From Eurosta solidaginis (lineage: Eukaryota; Arthropoda; Insecta; Diptera; Tephritidae), in contig NC_090323.1 in the NCBI RefSeq assembly GCF_040869045.1, forward strand, positions 170,832,083 to 170,896,082: a stretch of DNA of 64,000 nucleotides, read 5' to 3'. Made by a program: the position numbers and the translations under genes. Below are positions 11,673 to 21,612 of the stretch, piece after piece; the stretch's first letter is position 1, and each line of letters starts with the position of its first letter. Under the pieces are notes generated by a model. It worked only from the letters and a program-made list of their open reading frames with translations, was not told the origin of the DNA and searched no databases.

Positions 11673-11976
11673 AAAATGTGTCATAAATGTATGAATTTAA
11701 CCACCCGTGTCAGGTTAACTCTAGAGTTGAAAAGTTAACTTGTTCTTCTGCAATTGGGCCTAACTAGTTGAACAGCAATACAAATAAATCGAAAATGTTT
11801 TAAACCAAAGAAAACCAAACTTAAAAAATTTCGTATAATTTCAAAAGTAATGCATGCAAGAAGGCTTCGCGACAGGTATTTGTATGTTCGAATTTTAAAA
11901 TATCGAAATGGTAATCATCTTCATACATTCGGCTTTAAGGCCGGATTTATTAAAGACTCTTTCCCAGTGACGGCCG
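11673..11976. other. Unassigned sequence
   Basis: About 300 AT-rich bases; nothing recognised. Confidence 0.4.
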
Positions 11977-12225
11977 CCGTGGAGTGGTGAGGCCCCTCGG
12001 CAGTGATTTGGCAAACACTCCGAGTATATTTCTGCCATGAAAATCTTCTTAATGAAAACTCATCTGCCTTGCAGATGCCGTTCGGAGTCGGCATAAAACA
12101 TATAGGTCCGGTCCAGCCTATTTGTAGGAAAACAAATTAAAATAACGAGCAGTATGCAAACTGGAAGAGTAGCTCGGCGAAAACTCTGTTCGGAGGTACA
12201 TATATCGCGCCAGTGCTTTGGTATA
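11977..12225 (+). mobile_element. tRNA-derived SINE, copy S2 (internal deletion)
   Basis: Starts GACGGCCGCCGTGGAGTGGTG, then jumps directly to the body (CCCCTCGGCAGTGATTTGGCA...GGAGTCGGCATAAAACATATAGG). The rest of the tRNA-like head, including the B box, is missing, so the Pol III promoter is lost. Confidence 0.75.
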
Positions 12226-13163
12226 CAAATGTGTTCAATGAATCAGTTTGGTACCGTCTTGATACGCAGAGTTTGGGGAAAAAAATTTGAAACTAGCTTG
12301 TACGAAAAATGACTAAAAAACACAAACAATAAGACGAACAGAAATAAAATGGATATATGGTTGTAGATTGCGAGTGAACAAAAAAGCAATAACTAGCCTT
12401 AATCTTAAGAGAAGAAGAAAATGTAAAGTGAACCATTAACACATTCGAACAAACAAGATGTCACCCAAGCGCTTTTTAGAATAGAATATAATTGTTTGAG
12501 GTAATTCACTAGTACCTATACATCTATTGCGCCCTCTTCCCTTCACTAAACCCCGACCAAGCCGAGCACCCTCAGAAAACAACTCTATTTAAAATTCTTT
12601 TAAAATTTTAGGGCCTTGGCAATGTCGCCCTAACGTCCGTTTACACCATATTTAGCTTGACTGGAAATAAAAAGAACTATAGAGAATTGAAAAAGAAAAG
12701 GAGAAAGAGACTGAGAAAGGGATAGATTTAAACGAATATAGAGAGATAGGAATAGATGAGGAAAAGACGAAAATTGAGAAAGGGATGCAGAGTATGAGAA
12801 AGGCAGAGGGAGGAGTGAATAAAAGGATAAGGAAAAGGGGGAGAGGGGAGGCGGGAGAGTAAGAGGTAAACACTTCTTGAAATTAAATAGATATACCAAA
12901 GTAGGAGCAGAACACCATCTGCCGGGCCTGCTAGTTAAATATACTTCGCAAGTATGTTATACGTACCATACTTACATACATGCGTATATACTTATCCTAA
13001 TGTACATACATATATATACCAACGTCGACGTCTTATGGTGTTAATTGCTTCTAGCTTTCACCACCCGTCATAACTTACCTATAAAGAAAAGGAAATTATG
13101 GAAATTAATTAATTAAACTACATACAGTTTGCAACAACACTAAACAAATTTAGATATACATAT
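12226..13163. other. Unassigned sequence with purine-rich tract
   Basis: 12,655-12,870 is almost pure A/G on the plus strand (GAAAAAGAAAAGGAGAAAGA and similar), which makes long but meaningless minus-strand frames rich in Ser, Phe, Leu and Pro. The rest is AT-rich with CATACATA microsatellite near 12,970-13,020. No gene seen. Confidence 0.55.
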
Positions 13164-13370
13164 GAAAGTGATGGAAAAAATAATAGGGCCATTCCTATGT
13201 TCTATTTATGTAGATTTTAATTTTATTTTGTTACAACCAACAGATAAATCACTGTGCTGAATGGTGCCTTGCTTACTAAAAACGTTTGACATAGCAGGCT
13301 AAGCACCTGTAAAAAACAACATTTCTGGCTGCTTTGTTATTTTTAGTTGGAAAAAGTAATAGGGGCAAAA
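13164..13370 (+). repeat. Left inverted terminal repeat with two direct repeats (Tc1-like)
   Basis: Outer repeat at 13,172-13,191 and inner repeat at 13,348-13,367, about 176 bp apart. The right end has the same pair in reverse, about 183 bp apart. In Tc1-like elements of IR/DR type these direct repeats bind transposase. Confidence 0.75.
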
Positions 13371-13506
13371 TCAATTTCGTCGTTTTCGCAATTAGTGTTG
13401 CAAACATAGTCGGGACAAAACGAACGCGACCGAACGTTATTTGATTGCAAATCCCATTTAGCTTAATAAAATAAAAAAATTAAAATAATTAAAAAAAAAT
13501 TTTTTA

Positions 13507-13888
13507 GTTAAACGGTTTTATTGAAAACAATATTTACATGATATAATAAAAATACGAAAAGCTAGAAAATAATTAGGTAGGTCCTAGGTACTAGTCATCA
13601 CACTCCTTATCAATCTAGGGCGTTGATCAGACAATTAAATAAAAGCGTTGGGCGCGTGAAATTTCTAAAAATGTGAGGCGTAGCATAACCTGATTAAGGT
13701 TCAGTTGGTTTTACTTATGACTATCAATAGAAATATGACGCGTCCAACGCTTTTATTTAATTGTCTGATCAACGCCCTAGATTGATAAGGAGTGTGATGA
13801 CTAGTACCTAGGACCTACCTAATTATTTTCTAGCTTTTCGTATTTTTATTATATCATGTAAATATTGTTTTCAATAAAACCGTTTAAC
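13507..13888. repeat. 150-bp near-perfect inverted repeat
   Basis: Left arm 13,507-13,656 and right arm 13,739-13,888 are reverse complements with only one mismatch that I can find (GTTGGGCGCG against GTTGGACGCG). The loop is 82 bases. It could form a very long hairpin. Arms this alike must be recent or kept equal by conversion. Confidence 0.9.
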
Positions 13889-14109
13889 ATAAACATTTTT
13901 TTTTAATTATTTTATTTTCAAGTTTTAGTCTTTATTTAATTACCTATTATTCTCATTTTATTTAGTTCATTTAGTAACTCATTATTACAAGGACTCTTTC
14001 CTAATCTAAGTCCTCAATACATAATCCTTCCAAAGACTTTACTCGACTCTGCGCCACGTATGCTTGTCCCTCCTCCAACTCCAAAATATTTTGATGTCAC
14101 TTCTACTGG

Positions 14110-14473
14110 ACTGTATGCAATATTTGTTCCAAATATGAGCCAAATCGGGCATCATAGGTCGCTTTCTATTCATGTATGTATTATGTGTTCCAAATATGGA
14201 CCAAATCAAATCGGACCACAAATACGATTTTTGTGAATATCTAGAGCCTTGCGCCACCTAGCGGCGATTTTTTTGATAGGTCGCTTTCTATTCTTGTATG
14301 TATTATGTGTTCCAAATATGGACCAAATCAAATCGGACCACAAATACGATTTTTTTTTTACAGGTCGATTTATATTCGTGCATGTATTACGTGTTCCAAA
14401 TATGAGCCAAAGCGGACCACAAATGCGAATTTTGCGAATATCTAGATCCTTGCGCCACCTAGCGGCGATTTTT
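14110..14473. repeat. Tandem repeats of about 120 bp
   Basis: Units built of TTCCAAATATGAGCCAAATC, CACAAATACGATTTTTGTGA, CCTTGCGCCACCTAGCGGCG and TAGGTCGCTTTCTATTC. Spacing of the TTCCAAATATG word is 122 bp, then a short unit of 83 bp. The same units recur at 34,970-35,330. Confidence 0.82.
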
Positions 14474-17185
14474 ATACTCAGTTGAGCAGAGCTCACAGAG
14501 TATATTAACTTTGATTGGATAACGGTTGGTTGTACAGGTATAAAGGAATCGAGATAGATATAGACTTCCATATATCAAAATCATCAGTATCGAAAGAAAA
14601 TTCGATTGAGCCATGTCTGTCCGTCCGTCCGTCCGTCTGTCTGTTAACACGATAACTTGAGTAAATTTTGAGGTATCTTGATGAAATTTGGTATGTAGGT
14701 TCCTGGGCACTCATCTCATATCGCTATTTAAAATGAACGATATCGGACAATAACCACGCCCACTTTTTCGATATCGAAAATTTCGAAAAATCGATAAAGT
14801 GCGATAATTCATTACCAAATACGGATTAAGCGATGAAACTTGGTAAGTGAGTTTAACTTATGACGCAGAATAGAAAAATGATAAAATTTTGGACAATGGA
14901 CGTGGCACCGCCCACTTTTAAAAGAAGGTAATTTAGAAGTTTTGCAAGCTGTTATTTGGCAGTCGTTGAAGATATCATGATGAAATTTGGGCGGAATGTG
15001 ACTATTATTACTATATGTCTGCTTACTAAAAATTAGCAAAATCGGAGAACGACCACGCCCACTTTTTAAAAAAAAATTTTTTAAATTTAAATTTTAAAAG
15101 AAAACTTAATATCTTTACAGTATACAAGTAAATTATGCCAACATTCAACTCCAGTAATTATATGGTGCAACAAAATACAAAAATAAAAGAAAATTTCAAA
15201 ATGGGCGTGGCTCCGCCCTTTTTCATTTAATTTGTATAGGATACTTTTAATGCCATAAGTCGAACAAAAATTTACCAATCCTTGTGAAATTTGGTAGAGG
15301 CTTAGATTCCAGGACGATAACTGTTTTTTGTGAAATAGGGCGAAATCGGTTGAAGCCGCGCCCAGTTTTTATACACAGTTGACCGTCTGTCCTTCCGCTC
15401 GGCCTTTAACACGATAACTTGAGCAAAAATCGATATATCTTTACTAAACTAAGTTCACGTACTTACCTGAACTCACTTTGTATTGGCGTAAAAAATGGCC
15501 GAAATCCGACTATGACCACGCCCACTTTTTCGATATCGAAAATTACGAAAAATGAAAAAAATGCCATAATTATATACCAAATACGAAAAAAGGAATGAAG
15601 CATGGTAATTGCAATGGTCTATTGACGCAAAATATAACTTTTGAAAAAAAACTTAGTAAAATGGGTGTGACACCTACCATATTAAGTAGAAGAAAATGAA
15701 AAAGTTTTGCAGGGCGAAATCAAAAGCCCTTGGAATCTTGGAAGGAATACTGTTCGTGGTATTACATATATAAATAAATTAGCGGTACCCGACAGATGAA
15801 GTTCTGGATCACCCTGGTCCACATTTTGGTCGAAATCTCGAAAACGCCTTCACATATACAACTAAGGGTCACTCCCTTTTAAAACCCTCATAAATACCTT
15901 TAATTTGATACCCATATCGTACAAACACATTCTAGAGTTACCCTGGTCTACGTTTATGGCGATATCTGGAAAAGGAGACCACATATAGAACTAAGGCCCA
16001 CTCCTTTTTAAAATACTCATCAACACCTTTCATTTGATACCCATATCGTACAAAAAATTCTAGAGTCACCCCCGGCCCACCTTTATGGCGATATCTCGAA
16101 AAGGCATCCACCTATGAAACTAAGGCCCACTCTCTTTTAAAATGCTCATTAACACCTTTCATTTGATACCCATATCGTACAAACAAATTCTAGAGTCACT
16201 CCTGGTCCACCTTTATGGCGATATCGCGAAAAGGCGTCCACCTATAGAACTAAGGCCCACGCTCTTTTAAAATACTCATTAACACCTTTCATTTGAAACC
16301 CATATCGTACAAACGAATTCTAGAGTCACCCCTGGTCCACCTTTATAGAACTAAGGCCCACGCCCTTTTAAAATACTCATTAACACCTTTCATTTGATAC
16401 CCATATTGTACAAACGCATTCTAGAGTCACCCCTGGTCCACGTTTATGGTGATATCCCGAAAAGGCGTCCACCCATAGAACTAAGGTCCACTCCCTTTTA
16501 AAACAGTTATTAACAGCTTTCGTTTGATACCCATATTGTACAAACGCATTTTAGAGTCAACCCTGGTCCACTTTTATAACGATATTCCGAAAAGGCGTCC
16601 ACCTATAGAACTAAGGCCCACTCCCTTTTAAAATACTCACTAACACCTTTCAATTGACACCCATATCGTACAAACAAATTCTAGAGTCACCCCTGGTCCA
16701 CCTTTATGGCGATATCTCGAAAAGGCGTCCACCTATAGAACTAAGGCCCACGCTCTTTTAAAATACTCATTAACACCTTTCATTTGAAACCCATATCATA
16801 CAAACGAATTCTATAGTCACCCCTGGTCCACCTTTATGGCGATATCTCGAAAAGGCGTCCACCTATAGAACTAAGGCCCACGCTCTTTTAAAATACTCAT
16901 TAACACCTTTCATTTGATACCCATATTGTACAAACGCATTCTAGAGTCAACCCTGATCCACCTTTATGGCGATATCCCTAAATGGCGTCCACCTATAGAA
17001 CTATGGCCGACTCCCTCTTAAAATACTCTTTAATACCTTTCATTTGATACACATGTCATACAAACACATTCAAGGGTTACTCTCGGTTCATTTTCCTACA
17101 TGGTTATTTTCCCTTATATTGCCACCATAGCTCTCAACTGAGTATGTAATGTTCGGTTACACCCGAAATTAACCTTCCTTACTTG
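14474..17185 (+). mobile_element. Family-1 repeat, copy B (long, with tandem array)
   Basis: Starts ATACTCAGTTGAGCAGAGCT and ends with CTCAACTGAGTAT, the hairpin TTCGGTTACACCCGAA and CCTTCCTTACTTG. It has the GTCC microsatellite at 14,619-14,637, three CCACGCCCACTTTTT words and a tandem array at 15,860-17,090. The foldback element at 35,343 lacks it, giving an empty site: copy B sits inside a run of T with no other target duplication visible. No gene. Confidence 0.82.
15860..17090 (+). repeat. 130-bp tandem repeat array in copy B
   Basis: About ten units containing CATTTGATACCCATATCGTA, TTCTAGAGTCACCCCTGGTC, TTTATGGCGATATCTCGAAA and CTCCCTTTTAAAATACTC. Spacing of the TTTGATACCC word is 129, 129, 130, 101, 130, 130, 130, 130, 130. 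The 101-bp unit lacks the GGCGATATCTCGAAAAGGCG part. Confidence 0.9.
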
Positions 17186-17364
17186 TTTTTCTTATTATTG
17201 CATTGTCATCGGGTTCTGAACTATATTCCAAGTTTCAAGCTTGTAGCTTATCGGGAAGTTACTTAAATTTCAATTACAAGATTCGTTCACAACGGCCGTG
17301 CATGCGGCCGTGCAGCCTGTCAACTCAAGCTAAATAAAACCGTTTAAAAAAACAAAAAACCGAA

Positions 17365-18314
17365 ATGGGACGAGGCAAGTACTGTTTGAAAAGTGAGAAA
17401 CAGCCCACAAAAAGGTTAAGAAATATGGGGAAACAATAAGTTATATAGAGGAAGTTATGAGCTGATCAAAAAATATGGTATGTAATGCAAAGGAGGAAAG
17501 AGAAAAACCACGTCTCATTTCGATCATTTGCTTATAAGAGAGCAAGAAATTACCCGTTTTTGTCTTCCAACGACATCAAGAAGCGACTCAATGCTTCTGT
17601 AACAAGTACGACAAGTCGGAATAGACTACGCGAAGCTGGTTTGAGTGGAAGATGTGCTAGAAAAGTTCCACTTTCGAGCAAAAAGAACATAGGCCAACGG
17701 ATACAGTTTGCGCATAGGTACGTTATCAGGGTAAACTGGAAAAATGTCCTTTGGTCTGATGAAACGAAAGTGAATTTGTTCGGCTCTGTTGGCAGAATAT
17801 TCGTTCGACGCCCGCAGAACAAAGAATTCAATCCCAAATATACCCGGAAGACAGTTAAACACGGTGGTGTTTCCATAATGATATGGGGCTGTTTTCGGCG
17901 TCTGGAGTTGGGCCAATTTTTGGGATACGGGAAAAGATGTGCGCTGCGGAGTATCTCATCATACTTGATAATGTGATATTACCTTCTGCAGAAGATAATA
18001 TACCACTAAAATGAGAATTCATACAGGACAACGATCCGAAACATGCATCACGGATTGTCACGTACTGGTTTGCACGCAATAATGTTGCTCTTCTGGATTG
18101 GCCAGCGCAGTCGCCGGATCTCAACCCCATAGAACATCTATGGGGAGTGCTGAAAAGGTTACCCGGGGCGCTAAAATTGAAAAATAAAAGAGAGCTGTGG
18201 GCGACAATAAAGGAGGATTAGTATTTAATATCCGTCCAGATTTATGCTGACTTAGTTAACTCCATGCCGCCGAAATGTAAGGAATTGATAAGAAATAATG
18301 GCGGTACAACATAA
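17365..18314 (+). pseudogene. Tc1-like transposase pseudogene
   Basis: The transposase cuts and pastes the element through a DDE catalytic core. The start is ATG 17,365 (MGRGKYCLK), immediately after the nested element. Recognised segments: helix-turn-helix-like LSSNDIKKRLNASVTSTTSRNRLREAGL; first catalytic Asp in VLWSDETKVNLFGS; IMIWGCF; second Asp in FIQDNDPKHASRIV; Glu in WPAQSPDLNPIEHLWGVLK, 34 residues after the second Asp, as in Tc1 DD34E. The three catalytic residues survive, but the gene is broken. There are stops in the first 40 codons with frame changes there, a frame change near 17,893, a TGA just before the second Asp (about 18,012) and TAG at about 18,219. The true end is the TAA at 18,312-18,314. 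Assignment to Tc1 rather than mariner rests on the LNPIEHLW form and the spacing. Confidence 0.88.
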
Positions 18315-18382
18315 TATTAGCAAGAACCCGTGGAAGGTTCGAAAATCAAAAGTAACTAAGAAATAATGTAATTTTTTATATT

Positions 18383-18592
18383 TGTTCCTATAATTATTTC
18401 CAGGTCTTATTACTGTAAATATTCACAGCTGTTTGAAAAACAAAAAATTTTAGTGGAAAACGACCTAATAGTGACTGAATTGCCTAGTTTAAACATTATG
18501 TTATGTTAAATAGTTTGTATTTTATCCGGTATGAGTAAAGAACTAAAAACTTCAAAATTAACCCTGTGCCCCTATTATATTTTCCAACACTT
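18383..18592 (-). repeat. Right inverted terminal repeat with two direct repeats (Tc1-like)
   Basis: Inner repeat 18,383-18,402 (TGTTCCTATAATTATTTCCA, the most diverged) and outer repeat 18,566-18,585 (TGCCCCTATTATATTTTCCA), both reverse complements of the left-end repeats. Confidence 0.75.
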
Positions 18593-18623
18593 ATATTCAA
18601 ACATACAATTAACATATTGGTTA

Positions 18624-18767
18624 GGTTAGGTTAGGTGGTAGCTGCTCTGATAAGGATAGCTCACGTGGACAACACGAAGGTCCGTTGTGATACCACTTAC
18701 ACCAAAAATAACGGTGGCTTAGATCTAGCTACTTAGAGAATCGTTGGGTAGCAACGATAAAGCTCCG
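18624..18767 (-). mobile_element. Short 5'-truncated LINE 3' end with (CCTAA)n tail
   Basis: About 144 bp flanked by the 12-bp direct repeat ACATATTGGTTA (18,612-18,623 and 18,768-18,779). On the minus strand it ends in a CCTAA repeat, seen as GGTTAGGTTAGGT on the plus strand. Its inner part (TAGCTACTTAGAGAATCG, AGCAACGATAAAGCTCCGA) matches the 3' end of the remnant at 5.3 kb. Confidence 0.82.
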
Positions 18768-18779
18768 ACATATTGGTTA

Positions 18780-19400
18780 AAATAAACATACATTATTATG
18801 CGTTTTTTCACTTTGAAGCCTTGGGATTCCATCGCACTGCAGTTTATTCTTTGTATACATCATTATTTCCCACATTTTTGCAACACCTTATATTTAGTTT
18901 TGAACCATTTAATAGTTGTAAACTTTAATTGAATATACCATACTTAGTTAGTTAATTATACTAGTACATTTCAAATAATACCAATGCGGCAATAAAAAAA
19001 ATTTTGGCGGCATTATTCTTACAATTCTAATTTAACAGTACACCTGTGGAAGTAATTACATTTTCTCATATAATTTTTTTAGCAACGCATTAAGTATACG
19101 TTTGTAGCTTGTTGGACATACGAAAGATAATCGCGAATATTGTTGTAAGTTACAGTCATAATTTTTTATGAAAAACCAAAAAGCCATAAATACGTTATTT
19201 TATTGAAAACTAACCAATTACAAGCAAGCATATCCCTTACACATAAAAATACGGTTACTGTTGTATAAGCAAAATAAATTTTAAATAATTTTTTATACAC
19301 ACTGACAAGTGGAGCCTTATATTAGCTTATTAAAAAAATCGGAGATATACATCAAAGTGTTTTTATTTAGTATTTTTCTAGCTTACTATATATATATATA
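18780..19400. other. Unassigned AT-rich sequence
   Basis: No coding domain, RNA gene or repeat recognised; ends in a TATATATATA run next to the foldback element. Confidence 0.5.
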
Positions 19401-20151
19401 TTAGGGCGGGTCGATTTATAAATCGCTCATTGCTCTGTGAATATCGTATTCTAGGGATCAAAATAAGAAACTTTGCCGAAGGAACCATACCTCTAAAAGG
19501 AATTCTGATGTCCTCCCCCCCCCCCCCCCCAGGTAAGGGTAAATTTTGAAAAATCCCACTTTGACCCATTTAGAGTGCTCCAATCGAGTCCAATTGTCAT
19601 CCCCCCTCCCCCCTGGGGGTTCACCATACAAACATTTAAAAAAATCGCCGGTTTTGCACTTTACATGCGGGTCGGGACTCCAAAGTTAGTGGGGGTCGGT
19701 CATACATTTGGACTCGATTGGAGCACTCTAAATGGCAGACCCCCACTAACTTTGGAGGCCCGACCCACCGATGCCAGTGGCAGACCCCCTGGAACCCCCC
19801 TGGGGGTTCACCATACAAACATTTCAAAAAATCGCCGATTTTTTCATGTAAAGTGCAAAACCGGCGATTTTTTGAAATGTTTGTATGGTGAACCCAAAGG
19901 AGGGTTCCAGGCGGTGTGCCACTGGCATCGCTGGGTCGGGCCTCCAAAGTTAGTGGGGATCGGTCACACAGTTGGACTCGATTTAAGCACTCTAAATGGG
20001 TCAAAGTGGGATTTTTCAAAATTTACCCTTACCTGGGGGGGACATCAGAATTCGTTTTGTTCGGCAAAGTTTCTTATTTTGATCCCTAGAATATGATTTT
20101 CACAGAGCAATGGGCGATTTTTTTGCCTCCCCACAAATCGACCCGCCCTAA
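19401..20151. mobile_element. Foldback MITE of 751 bp
   Basis: Starts TTAGGGCGGGTCGATTT and ends AAATCGACCCGCCCTAA, between TATATATATA runs that fit a TA-type target duplication. The arms are complementary over most of their length (GGGATCAAAATAAGAAACTT against AAGTTTCTTATTTTGATCCC; AAATGGGTCAAAGTGGGATT against its complement). The centre holds further inverted pairs (CCGGCGATTTTTTGAAATG with CATTTCAAAAAATCGCCG, near 19,860 and 19,820). The 127- and 173-codon frames on opposite strands are mirror images of the palindrome, not genes. Confidence 0.88.
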
Positions 20152-20324
20152 TATATATATAATAATGGTAATCTGCAAGAAAAAATATGGTGCAGAAGTT
20201 GGCATTTACAGCGTTATTCGCGTCAACCATTCGTGTGCTGCTGCAGAACCTTGATACAATTGTTTGTTATAAAAAACTGAAGAGTTCATTGAACAGCTGA
20301 AATGACATTATATAAAACATATTT

Positions 20325-21300
20325 ATACCCTGTACTTGCACAGGGTATTATGCCTTTGATTGGATAAAAGTTGGTTGTACAGGTATAAAGGAGTCGATTC
20401 CATATATCAAAATCATCAGTATCGAAGAAAAATTTGATTAAGCCATGCCCGTCTGTTAAAAGGATAACTTTTGCAAATATTGAAATATCTTCAACAAATT
20501 CGGTATGCGGACTTACCCAGAAGAGATTGGTATTGGAAATGGCCGGACTAGGACGATAACAACGCCCACTTTTTCGATATCGAAAATTTATAAAAATAGA
20601 AAAATTGAGATAATTCAAAAACGTATACCGCTAATGACATTTGGTAGGTGGATGTGTTTTATGACGCAAAATATAAATTCCATAAAATTGTGGAATATGG
20701 GCGTGGTACCACCCACTTTTAGAAGAAGAAAATTTGGAAGTTTAACGAGCCGTAAATGAAAAACTGTTAAAAATATTACATTGAACTTTGGTAGAGACAC
20801 TATCCTTGCCAAATTATATAGACTGAGTGAAGATAATCAAAATCTGTTAAAGACCGCGCCCACTTTTCAAAAAATCTAACCTTAACAAAATCTAACCTTA
20901 ACTCTATGGTATTTAACTGTTTTTGACTGATATTCCACTTCAGTAGTGGTATGGTTGAGCTAAGAGCAAAGGTTAGGTTTGAAAATGCGTGTGACAAGCA
21001 ACTTTTTGTTCATCTTTCCAAAATACTTTTAATGCCATAAGTCAAACAAAAATCTCACAATTCAAACGAAATTCGGCATAAACATTTTTTTTATAGCTAC
21101 AACTGTTAAACTGCATTTTTACCCGCTCAATTTCACTAGTGGTAGCCTCTGTATCATTTTTGCTTCTTTTGAACGAAAATGAGGTCATAATAGAATCATA
21201 TATGTATGTATTATTGCGCTGCCTTATAACACTACAAACAGCATCAACGTTTCAAGTGAACAGCTCTTCGATTTTACGAGAACTTAGACTTTCTTACTTG
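20325..21300 (+). mobile_element. Family-1 repeat, copy C (variant ends)
   Basis: Has the shared body (TTGATTGGATAAAAGTTGG, ACAGGTATAAAGGAGTCGA, AACGCCCACTTTTTCGATAT) and ends ACTTAGACTTTCTTACTTG. Its start is different (ATACCCTGTACTTGCACAGG, itself a hairpin), and a partly complementary CAAGTGAACAG precedes the right end. No tandem array. Copy D starts four bases after it. Confidence 0.65.
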
Positions 21301-21304
21301 TTTT

Positions 21305-21612
21305 TATACTCACCTGAGCAGAGCTCACAGGGTATATTAATTTTGTTCGCATAACGGTACACCGTAACAGCATAAACTAATCGATATATATATAAATATC
21401 AATATATCAAAATGATCTGGGCGAAGAAAGAAATTCATTTAGACATATCCGTCCGTCCGTCTGCCCTTAAACACGATAGCTTGAGTAAATTTTGAGATAC
21501 CTTAATGAAATTTAGTATGTAAGTTCCTGGGTTCGCTATTTAAAATAAACGATATCGGACTATAACCACGCCCACTTTTTCGATATCGAAAATTTCGAAA
21601 AACAGAAAAATT
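21305..21612 (+). mobile_element. Family-1 repeat, copy D (3' truncated)
   Basis: Starts ATACTCACCTGAGCAGAGCT and matches the family through GTCCGTCCGTCTG (21,450) and CACGCCCACTTTTTCGATAT, then stops matching at about 21,612. It lies head-to-tail behind copy C, separated only by TTTT. Confidence 0.72.

Larger units (their letters stand above)
13507..17347. mobile_element. Foldback/satellite element, copy 1 (contains copy B)
   Basis: Starts GTTAAACGGTTTTATT and ends AATAAAACCGTTTAA, inserted in the Tc1-like element. In order: a 150-bp perfect palindrome pair (13,507-13,888), an AT-rich stretch, tandem repeats of 116-122 bp (14,110-14,473), family-1 copy B, then the right arm (17,186-17,347; GGGTTCTGAACTATATTCC, CGTGCAGCCTGTCAA). 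The same parts in the same order form the element at 32,461-35,477. No coding sequence seen. Confidence 0.78.
13164..18592 (+). mobile_element. Tc1-like DNA transposon, interrupted by nested elements
   Basis: Inverted ends with an IR/DR plan. The core TGGAAAAAxTAATAGGGGCA occurs at 13,172 (outer left) and 13,348 (inner left), and in reverse at 18,383-18,402 (inner right) and 18,566-18,585 (outer right). The transposase pseudogene lies near the right end. Sequence 13,507-17,347 is a separate inserted element; without it the transposon would be about 1.6 kb, normal for Tc1-like elements. Flanks carry TA-rich sequence, consistent with TA targeting, but the exact TA was not resolved. Confidence 0.82.

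Noticed and set aside
17550..18130. Minus-strand frames of 91-108 codons opposite the transposase
   Set aside because: They are shadows of the Tc1-like coding strand, which has clear DDE motifs.
19575..20096. 173-codon plus and 127-codon minus frames as genes
   Set aside because: They are the two strands of one palindrome and encode repeated mirror segments; no start context or domain.
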